A stretch of 5,381 nucleotides of DNA from an uncultured Mollicutes bacterium (GTDB taxonomy: Bacteria; Bacillota_I; Bacilli_A; UBA3375), in contig CAMZNW010000135.1 in assembly GCA_947313935.1 (NCBI GenBank), positions 1 through 5,381 on the forward strand, read 5' to 3'. Position numbers and translations under genes: made by a program. The notes under the pieces were generated by a model that saw nothing but the letters and a program-made list of their open reading frames with translations, ran no database searches and had not been told where the DNA came from. How positions within the stretch are numbered: the first letter of the stretch is position 1; each line of letters begins with the position of its first letter. Shown here in pieces: positions 1 through 4,800 of this stretch.

Positions 1-426
1 ATTGAAGAATTAGTAGTAATTAAAAATAAAAATCCTTTACGAAATAAAGGTTATACAACACCATTAGAATATCTAAAATTAGGAGATTTTGAAAAAGAAT
101 TTTTATTAAAACAAGGTTATGTAACGACAACAATTTTAGAAAAAGAACAACAAGTTTTTTTACGGGCAAATTCTAATGTTTCAACAGGTGGAGATTCTTA
201 TGAAGTTTTTGAAGAGATACCAATGTATTTTAAAATAATAAGTGAACGAGCAGCAAAATATTTAGGTGCACAAATTTGTGGAATTGACATGATTATTAAT
301 GAAGATTTTAATGATTATACTATTATTGAAGCTAATTTTAATCCAGCAATTCAAATGCATACTTATCCATATTTAGGAATTGGTAAAAATGTTGCAAATA
401 ATATATTAGATATGCTTTTTAAGTAA
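1..426 (+). CDS. gshF: C-terminal part of bifunctional glutamate-cysteine ligase / glutathione synthetase (GshF/GshAB), 5' truncated
   Basis: The frame is open from the first base and ends at TAA, giving the last 141 residues of a protein whose start lies outside the window; full GshF proteins are about 750 residues. The visible part is the C-terminal half of an ATP-grasp domain, the module that joins gamma-glutamylcysteine to glycine with ATP in the cytoplasm. Recognisable pieces, in order, are a DPLR-like segment (NPLRNKGYTTPLE, residues 11-23), the block LRANSNVSTGGDS (54-66), GIDMI (94-98) with Asp96, and IEANFNPA (109-116), whose Glu110 and Asn residues match the Mg-ATP ligands of ATP-grasp enzymes. 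The ending (HTYPY, then LDMLF) is typical of GshF. Cyanophycin synthetase shares the STGG block but normally has VNAAPGF where this protein has ANFNPAI, so GshF is the better call. The internal Met at 223 is not a start. The zinc-transporter genes follow 11 nt downstream. Confidence 0.88.
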   Translation: MEELVVIKNKNPLRNKGYTTPLEYLKLGDFEKEFLLKQGYVTTTILEKEQQVFLRANSNVSTGGDSYEVFEEIPMYFKIISERAAKYLGAQICGIDMIINEDFNDYTIIEANFNPAIQMHTYPYLGIGKNVANNILDMLFK

Positions 427-437
427 AAGGAGTAGAA

Positions 438-1232
438 ATGAAAAAAATAATTATGGTATTAATTATTTGTATAATAACATTATCTGGTTGTGGTGAGATT
501 AAAAAAAGTGATAAAATAAATATTGTTACAACAATAAGCCCTTTAAATAAATTAGTTAATGTAATTGGTGGAGATAAAGTTAATGTATCATCTATTTACC
601 CTATTGGAGCTGATTTACACAGTTATGAGCCAACAACACAAGATATGAAAAAAATTACGGATAGTGATATGGTTTTTTATGTATCTGATTTAGAAGAACC
701 ATTTATAAAAAAATTAGCTCAAAATGATGAAAATACAAATTATATAGATATGTCACAACAAGTAACCTTGAAAAAAGCAATTGGAACTAAGTTATATGAT
801 AAGGCTGGAAGTTTAATTGATCCACATTTTTGGTTATCACCTAAAAAAGGACTAATTATTAATGAGATAATTTGTTCGATATTAATTGAAAATGATACTG
901 ATAATCAAGAGTATTATAAAGATAATGCTAAAAAAAGTTATACTCAATTATTAAAAGTTGATCAAGATTATAAACAATTAGCAAAGCAAGAAATTAAACC
1001 AATAATTATTAGTCATGAAGCTTTTGATTATTTAGTTCGGGATTATAGTTTTGACATAATTGCATTATCTGGAATTGAAGAAGATGATAAGCCAACAAGT
1101 AAGAAAATTCAAAAAATAATCGATTTGATAAAAAAAGAGCAAATAAAAAATATTTATGTTACTCAAAATGATTTAAATAATCCTTTTATTAAACAAATTA
1201 GTCAAGAAACTAAGACTAATATATTAGTCTGA
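438..1232 (+). CDS. znuA: Zinc ABC transporter substrate-binding lipoprotein (ZnuA/AdcA family), ended early by TGA
   Basis: This is a cluster A-I (ZnuA/AdcA/PsaA) metal-binding lipoprotein that captures zinc outside the membrane and passes it to the ZnuB channel. It opens with a lipoprotein signal: KK at residues 2-3, a hydrophobic stretch, and the lipobox LSGC with Cys18 as the lipidated residue. The likely metal ligands are His61 (ADLHSYEP), His130 (DPHFWLSP) and His193 (SHEAF). His at the third site, where manganese proteins such as PsaA have Glu, favours zinc. The usual His-rich loop before DPH is absent. AAGGAG at 427-432 sits 5 nt before the ATG. The standard code gives 264 residues, but the family norm is about 300, and the same frame continues past the TGA with recognisable C-terminal sequence. 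The product is therefore either truncated or TGA is read as Trp. The family call is firm; the 3' boundary is not. Confidence 0.85.
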   Translation: MKKIIMVLIICIITLSGCGEIKKSDKINIVTTISPLNKLVNVIGGDKVNVSSIYPIGADLHSYEPTTQDMKKITDSDMVFYVSDLEEPFIKKLAQNDENTNYIDMSQQVTLKKAIGTKLYDKAGSLIDPHFWLSPKKGLIINEIICSILIENDTDNQEYYKDNAKKSYTQLLKVDQDYKQLAKQEIKPIIISHEAFDYLVRDYSFDIIALSGIEEDDKPTSKKIQKIIDLIKKEQIKNIYVTQNDLNNPFIKQISQETKTNILV

Positions 1233-1349
1233 AATAATATGGCAACATTGAGTATTGATAATCAAAATGATAGTTATCCAGAAATGTTAGAAGAGAATAT
1301 AAGAGAAATGAGTAAAAATAATGATAAGAATAAATGATTTAACTTTTAA
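1230..1349 (+). other. In-frame continuation of znuA beyond the TGA (C-terminal tail)
   Basis: After the TGA at 1230-1232, the znuA frame stays open for 34 codons to a second TGA at 1335-1337, and then to TAA at 1347-1349. The predicted tail begins NNMATLS and includes YPEMLEENIREM. This matches the usual end of Gram-positive ZnuA/AdcA proteins, where a NPLEGLT/HNLATLT-like turn is followed by a Y-x-x-x-M-x-x-N-L helix. Reading through the first TGA gives 299 residues, the normal family length; reading both TGAs as Trp gives 303. The TGA falls in a column that is usually Leu in relatives, as I recall them, and TTA to TGA is one base change. An independent start at ATG 1239 is unlikely because no ribosome binding site precedes it. 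Confidence 0.7.
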
Positions 1350-1950
1350 ATATAAAGAAGAAATAATTTTAAATAAATTAAATTTAGAGATTAATAATGG
1401 AGATTTTATTGCTATAATTGGTGCAAATGGTAGTGGTAAATCAACATTATTAAAATGTTTAATGGGAATAAATAAAGTAGATCACCATCAAATTGAGATT
1501 GATAATGAATGTATTACATGCTTTAAGAATTATCAGGCTATAGGGTATGTACCACAACTAAAAACTAAGTCACTTGAACTTGCGATATCTGGACGTGAAT
1601 ATTTTAATTTAATTACAAAAAGTCAAATAAAAATAAATCAAGTTATTATACAATTAGAGATTCAAGATATTGTAGATAAAAATATTAATAATTTATCTGG
1701 TGGACAAATTCAAAGGATTAATATTGCTAAAGCATTATTAAATGATATAAAATATTTAGTATTAGATGAACCTAACACGGGACTAGATGTTCAGACAAGA
1801 TTAAGATTATTTAAACTTTTAAATAAATTAAATATACAAGGTTTAACAATAATTATTGTATCGCATCATTTAGGGGAAATAAAAGAGTATACTAATAAAA
1901 TATTTAATATTGAACAAAATAAATTAGTTGTTGGAGATGAAGATGCTTAG
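1321..1950 (+). CDS. znuC: Zinc ABC transporter ATP-binding protein
   Basis: This 209-residue cytoplasmic ATPase drives the zinc importer. All ABC motifs are intact: Walker A GANGSGKST (34-42), Q-loop Gln79 in YVPQ, signature LSGGQ (125-129), Walker B YLVLDEP (145-151), a TGLD D-loop (153-156) and the switch His182 in VSHH. It lies between a metal-binding lipoprotein gene and a metal permease gene, so zinc or manganese is the expected substrate, with zinc favoured by the lipoprotein's ligands. It is somewhat short; most ZnuC/AdcC proteins are about 230-250 residues, but no core motif is missing. The ATG lies inside the znuA tail, and only a weak purine run precedes it, which suggests translational coupling to znuA. 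The 3' end overlaps the permease gene by 8 nt. Confidence 0.92.
   Translation: MIRINDLTFKYKEEIILNKLNLEINNGDFIAIIGANGSGKSTLLKCLMGINKVDHHQIEIDNECITCFKNYQAIGYVPQLKTKSLELAISGREYFNLITKSQIKINQVIIQLEIQDIVDKNINNLSGGQIQRINIAKALLNDIKYLVLDEPNTGLDVQTRLRLFKLLNKLNIQGLTIIIVSHHLGEIKEYTNKIFNIEQNKLVVGDEDA
1933..1936 (+). promoter_or_regulatory. Ribosome binding site that decides the znuB start
   Basis: GGAG inside the end of znuC lies 6 nt before ATG 1943. This supports ATG 1943 over the TTG at 1928 or the ATG at 1937, which are too far upstream or too close. Confidence 0.7.
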
Positions 1951-2752
1951 TTATGATTTTATGCAAAATGCTTTTATAGTAGCGATAGCTTTAGGAATTA
2001 TTTTACCATTTGTTGGGATAATAGTAATGCTTCGGAGAATGACATTTATTGCAGATTCACTGGGTCACATTAATATGTCTGGAATTGCTTTTGCAATATT
2101 TTTAACAACTTATTTTAGTATAGCGGCACGATTTACCATATTAATTACAATAGTTTGGACAATTTTAGGAGCAATTTTAATTGAATATTTACGCGGGAAA
2201 TATCAAGAATATAAAGAAATATCTATTATGATAGTATATTCTTTATCGATAACTTTAACAATGATATTTTTAAATTTATCATTAGGATATAATGCTTCTC
2301 TTTTTAATGTTTTATTTGGTAATATTAATGCAATATCTAATAGTCAAGTAAACATTATTCTAATATTAATAATAGTATTAATAATATATTTAATACTAAA
2401 TTATAAAAAATTAATTTTATTCTCTTTAGAAGAAGAGTATGTAAAATTATATGGGTTGAACAATAATATGTTAAAGTATAGTACAACAATTTTGATTGCT
2501 ATTACAATTTCAATTGCTATTAAAGTAATCGGAGTATTATTAGTATCATCATTATTAATAATTCCAATTTTAACAGCAAATAACTTAGCAAATAATTTAA
2601 AGGAAACATATATTTATGCCTTAATAATAACTGAATTTGATTTAATATTTGGAATTATTATTGCTTATTATATTAATATTTCAACTTCAGCGATTATTGT
2701 ATTATTAAGTTTGGTTTTATATTTAATTAGTACTAAATTTAAAGAAAAATAA
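1943..2752 (+). CDS. znuB: Zinc ABC transporter permease
   Basis: This integral membrane subunit of the zinc importer (ABC-3 family; ZnuB/AdcB/MntB relatives) has 269 residues, a normal length. It is almost entirely hydrophobic, with about eight predicted membrane segments, roughly at 9-30, 44-60, 63-82, 93-115, 136-155, 180-213 (probably two close segments), 224-244 and 246-263. Family landmarks are RRMTFIADSLGH (31-42, near the conserved R-R-M-x-F-x-x-D-x-L-x-H), LFGNI (124-128), VIGVLLVSSLLIIP (195-208) and YYINISTSAIIVL near the C-terminus. The ATG at 1943 was chosen because GGAG precedes it at proper spacing and because MLSYDFMQNAF matches the usual N-terminus. Starting at TTG 1928 would add five residues with no evident ribosome site. 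It overlaps znuC by 8 nt, a sign of coupled translation. Confidence 0.92.
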   Translation: MLSYDFMQNAFIVAIALGIILPFVGIIVMLRRMTFIADSLGHINMSGIAFAIFLTTYFSIAARFTILITIVWTILGAILIEYLRGKYQEYKEISIMIVYSLSITLTMIFLNLSLGYNASLFNVLFGNINAISNSQVNIILILIIVLIIYLILNYKKLILFSLEEEYVKLYGLNNNMLKYSTTILIAITISIAIKVIGVLLVSSLLIIPILTANNLANNLKETYIYALIITEFDLIFGIIIAYYINISTSAIIVLLSLVLYLISTKFKEK

Positions 2753-2777
2753 AGTTAATTAATATAAGGAGTATAAG

Positions 2778-3464
2778 ATGATGAGAATTGACAGGTTTTT
2801 AGTAATAAAAGGAATTGGAAGTCGTAAAGAAGTACAAAATATTTTAAAAAAAGAAATAGTTTTAATAAATGGGAGTGAAGTTAGGGATCCAAAATTTAAA
2901 GTAATTGAAAACGATGTAGTTGAATTATTAGGTTATACTTTTAAATACAAAAAATATGTATATTATTTGTTAAATAAACCACAAGGTTGTGTTAGTGCAA
3001 CTATAGATAAAATGCATCCAACTGTTATTGATATTTTAAATAATGAAGATTTTAGAATAGATATTTTTCCAGTAGGTCGTTTAGATTTAGATACAACTGG
3101 ATTATTAATATTAACTAATGATGGACAATTAGCACATCAATTACTAGCCCCAAAAAGACATGTTGATAAAGTCTATGCTGTAACAATTAAAGGTAAATTA
3201 GATGAAAATCAAATAAATAAATTAGAAAATGGAGTAGATATTTTAGATGGTTATGTAACAAAACCTGCAAAAGTTAATGTAATTGAAGATAATTTAATAC
3301 ATTTAACAATTAGTGAAGGTAAATTTCATCAGGTAAAAGAAATGTTAAAAGCAGTAGATAATGATGTGATTAAATTAGAAAGAATAAAATTTGGAAGACT
3401 TGACTTACCGAAAGATTTAAAAGAAGGGGAATATTTAAAAATTAATAAGCAAGATTTGTTGTAA
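2778..3464 (+). CDS. rsuA: RsuA/RluB-family ribosomal RNA pseudouridine synthase
   Basis: This enzyme isomerises a specific uridine in ribosomal RNA to pseudouridine. It has an N-terminal S4 RNA-binding domain (about residues 2-60, with RIDRFLVIKGIGSRKEVQ) followed by the catalytic domain. The catalytic signature GRLDLDTTGLLILTNDG spans 100-116 with Asp103 as nucleophile. Other family blocks are YYLLNKPQG (62-70), KVYAV (131-135) and EGKFHQVKEML (180-190). The EGxxHQVKxM block and VSATxDxxHPTVIDIL resemble RsuA (16S U516) and Bacillus YtzF/YtzG more than RluB, but the exact target cannot be settled from sequence reading. At 228 residues it has normal length. AAGGAG at 2766-2771 fits either ATG 2778 (6 nt) or ATG 2781 (9 nt); many relatives begin M-R-I/L-D, so 2781 is a real alternative. 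It lies 25 nt after znuB with no terminator between. Confidence 0.9.
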   Translation: MMRIDRFLVIKGIGSRKEVQNILKKEIVLINGSEVRDPKFKVIENDVVELLGYTFKYKKYVYYLLNKPQGCVSATIDKMHPTVIDILNNEDFRIDIFPVGRLDLDTTGLLILTNDGQLAHQLLAPKRHVDKVYAVTIKGKLDENQINKLENGVDILDGYVTKPAKVNVIEDNLIHLTISEGKFHQVKEMLKAVDNDVIKLERIKFGRLDLPKDLKEGEYLKINKQDLL

Positions 3465-3465
3465 T

Positions 3466-3495
3466 CTTAAAAGGTTTAAATTTTAAGTTTTAATA
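3466..3495 (+). terminator. Possible weak intrinsic terminator after rsuA
   Basis: CTTAAAA (3466-3472) pairs perfectly with TTTTAAG (3481-3487) across an 8-nt loop, and TTTTAATATTT follows. It begins 2 nt after the rsuA stop, in the right place for an operon end. The 7-bp stem has only one G-C pair, so it would be unstable and may arise by chance in such AT-rich DNA. Confidence 0.4.
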
Positions 3496-3542
3496 TTTAT
3501 AAAGTTATATTTTCAAATAAGAATAATAAAAATATGTTAAAC

Positions 3543-3548
3543 TATAAT
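3543..3548 (+). promoter_or_regulatory. Possible -10 box of the murQ promoter
   Basis: A perfect TATAAT lies 31 nt before the murQ ATG, in the largest intergenic gap of the window and after the possible rsuA terminator. No convincing -35 hexamer lies 16-18 nt upstream (AGAATA at that spacing) and there is no TG extension. Background AT-richness makes a chance match plausible. Confidence 0.4.
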
Positions 3549-3579
3549 TAGATTTAAATAAAATATTAATTGGAGAATA

Positions 3580-4461
3580 ATGATAGATTTAAAAAAAATT
3601 GATACAGAAAAAAGAAATATTAATACAATGAATTTAAGTGAAATGAATGCAATGGAAATTGTGCAAGTTATTAATAATGAAGATAAAAAAGTTGCCGAAG
3701 CTGTAAATGAGAGTATTGAACAAATTGCAATTGTAGTTGATGAAGCAGCAAATACATTGAAAAATAATGGACGAATAATTTATATTGGCGCTGGAACATC
3801 AGGACGTTTAGGGGTTTTAGATGCAGTGGAGTGTCCTCCTACTTTTGGTGTTAGTAAGGAACAAGTAATTGGATTAATTGCAGGTGGAGAGGAAGCTTTT
3901 TTAGAAGCAGTAGAGGGAGCAGAAGATTCAAAAGAATTAGCAATGGAAGATTTGAAAAATATTAGATTAACTAAAAATGATTATGTAATTGGTATTGCAC
4001 CAAGTGGACGTACTCCTTATGTAATTGGTGGTTTAGAATATGCTAAAAGTCTTGGAGTTAAAACTGCTAGTATTGCAATTACAAGTAATAGTGAAATTGG
4101 ATTAATAACTGATGTAGCAATTGAAGTTATTGTAGGACCAGAGGTGTTAACAGGTTCGACGCGAATGAAAGCAGGAACAGCACGAAAAATGATTTTAAAT
4201 ATGATTTCAACAGGAGCAATGGTTTTAAATGGAAAAGTTTATCAAAATTTAATGGTAGATGTTCAACAAACAAATTTGAAATTACAACAACGAGCTTTAA
4301 ATATCATTATGCAAGCTACTGATTGTGATGAAAAATTAGCGAAAGATACTTTGAAAAAGGCGAATAATAATGTTAAAATAGCAATAGTAATGATTTTAGA
4401 TAATTTAGATTATAACAATTCAATTGATAAATTATCAAGAAATAATGGTTTTATTAAATAA
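3580..4461 (+). CDS. murQ: N-acetylmuramic acid 6-phosphate etherase
   Basis: MurQ cleaves the lactyl ether of MurNAc 6-phosphate to give GlcNAc 6-phosphate and D-lactate in the cytoplasm, feeding cell-wall sugar into amino-sugar metabolism. The 293-residue product is full length (E. coli MurQ is 298). It has the SIS-domain sugar-phosphate loop IGAGTSGRLGVLDAVECPPTFG (69-90, read in pieces), IAGGEEA (100-106), VEGAED (111-116), SGRTPY (142-147) and VGPEVLTGSTRMKAGTA (185-201). Glu84 and Glu115 correspond to the catalytic E83 and E114 of the E. coli enzyme. A C-terminal helical region with CDEKLAKDTLKKANNNVKIA follows. GGAG at 3572-3575 precedes the ATG at a short 4-nt spacing. No MurNAc transporter (murP), regulator (murR) or glucosaminidase gene is visible beside it. 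It seems to form its own transcription unit. Confidence 0.96.
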   Translation: MIDLKKIDTEKRNINTMNLSEMNAMEIVQVINNEDKKVAEAVNESIEQIAIVVDEAANTLKNNGRIIYIGAGTSGRLGVLDAVECPPTFGVSKEQVIGLIAGGEEAFLEAVEGAEDSKELAMEDLKNIRLTKNDYVIGIAPSGRTPYVIGGLEYAKSLGVKTASIAITSNSEIGLITDVAIEVIVGPEVLTGSTRMKAGTARKMILNMISTGAMVLNGKVYQNLMVDVQQTNLKLQQRALNIIMQATDCDEKLAKDTLKKANNNVKIAIVMILDNLDYNNSIDKLSRNNGFIK

Positions 4462-4486
4462 ATATTTATTTTTTATTAAATTAATA

Positions 4487-4495
4487 TGATATAAT
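4487..4495 (+). promoter_or_regulatory. Extended -10 promoter for secG
   Basis: TGATATAAT is a perfect extended -10 element (TG-N-TATAAT), with the hexamer at 4490-4495. Such promoters can work with a poor -35, and here the -35 position is only T-rich (TATTTT at 4467-4472, 17-nt spacing). Transcription would start near 4502, just ahead of the secG Shine-Dalgarno, leaving a leader of roughly 14 nt. It lies about 26 nt after the murQ stop. Confidence 0.6.
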
Positions 4496-4505
4496 AATAT
4501 TATAT

Positions 4506-4510
4506 GGAGG
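4506..4510 (+). promoter_or_regulatory. Ribosome binding site that decides the secG start
   Basis: GGAGG ends 5 nt before ATG 4516. It overlaps the upstream in-frame ATG at 4504, so that ATG is part of the Shine-Dalgarno region rather than the start. Confidence 0.8.
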
Positions 4511-4515
4511 AAATA

Positions 4516-4746
4516 ATGTTGATAATTGGTTTGAAATTAATAATGATTGTATTGTCAGTTTTACTAATAATAGTCGTATTATTACAACCTAGTCAAAAGA
4601 CTGGTTTAATGGGAGATGCAACTGATATAGAAAAGCGAACTAAAAGAGGATTTGAATTATTTTTATTTAGAAGTACAATAATATTAATAATTTTATTTAT
4701 AGGAACAGCAATTTTATTTGGAGCAGCAGAAGCTGGTTTAATTTAA
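4516..4746 (+). CDS. secG: Protein translocase subunit SecG
   Basis: SecG is the small membrane subunit that assists SecYE in protein export. With the start at ATG 4516 the product is 76 residues, the usual size for Gram-positive SecG. It has two hydrophobic segments (about 3-23 and 53-70) joined by a cytoplasmic loop. The family motif VVLLQPSQKTGLMG (20-33, near the conserved V-L-L-Q-P-S-x-x-x-G-L) follows the first segment, and FLFRSTIILIILF opens the second, matching the usual L-x-R-x-T-x-I. The alternative ATG at 4504 would add MEEI but would place the ribosome site inside the gene. Immediately downstream are a terminator and rnr, and secG next to rnr is a common order in Bacillota, which supports the call. 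Confidence 0.93.
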   Translation: MLIIGLKLIMIVLSVLLIIVVLLQPSQKTGLMGDATDIEKRTKRGFELFLFRSTIILIILFIGTAILFGAAEAGLI

Positions 4747-4755
4747 ATATGAATT

Positions 4756-4791
4756 TTAAGACAACATATTTTGTTGTCTTAATTTATTTTT
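4756..4791 (+). terminator. Rho-independent terminator between secG and rnr
   Basis: TTAAGACAACA (4756-4766) pairs perfectly with TGTTGTCTTAA (4772-4782) around a 5-nt loop (TATTT), and a T-rich run (TTTATTTTT) ends at 4791. The 11-bp stem begins 10 nt after the secG stop and is by far the best hairpin in the window. The next gene starts only 18 nt past the stem with no promoter in between, so termination is probably partial. Confidence 0.82.
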
Positions 4792-4792
4792 A

Positions 4793-4797
4793 GGGGG
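4793..4797 (+). promoter_or_regulatory. Unusual, close ribosome binding site of rnr
   Basis: AGGGGG lies directly after the terminator's T-run, with only 3 nt (ATA) between the last G and the ATG. The run of five G is striking in this AT-rich DNA, but it pairs imperfectly with the usual anti-Shine-Dalgarno CCUCC. No better in-frame start lies nearby. Confidence 0.6.
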
Positions 4798-4800
4798 ATA

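Noticed and set aside
223..426. Independent 67-residue gene starting at ATG 223
   Set aside because: The frame is open and GshF-like all the way from position 1; the Met is internal.
1239..1337. Small separate ORF starting at ATG 1239 after the znuA TGA
   Set aside because: No ribosome binding site precedes it, and its sequence matches the C-terminus of ZnuA in the same frame, so it is the tail of that gene.
1928..1942. znuB start at TTG 1928
   Set aside because: GGAG 1933-1936 is correctly spaced for ATG 1943, and TTG 1928 has no visible ribosome site.
3510..3538. Second promoter before murQ (TTTTCA, 17 nt, TATGTT)
   Set aside because: Both boxes match poorly and the nearby TATAAT at 3543 is a better -10.
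4457..4474. Palindrome AATAAATATTTATT followed by T4 at the end of murQ, as a terminator
   Set aside because: The palindrome has no loop and no G-C pairs, and overlaps the murQ stop; such sequences are expected by chance in DNA this AT-rich.
4504..4515. secG start at ATG 4504
   Set aside because: This ATG overlaps the GGAGG that serves ATG 4516, and starting at 4516 gives the usual SecG N-terminus and size.
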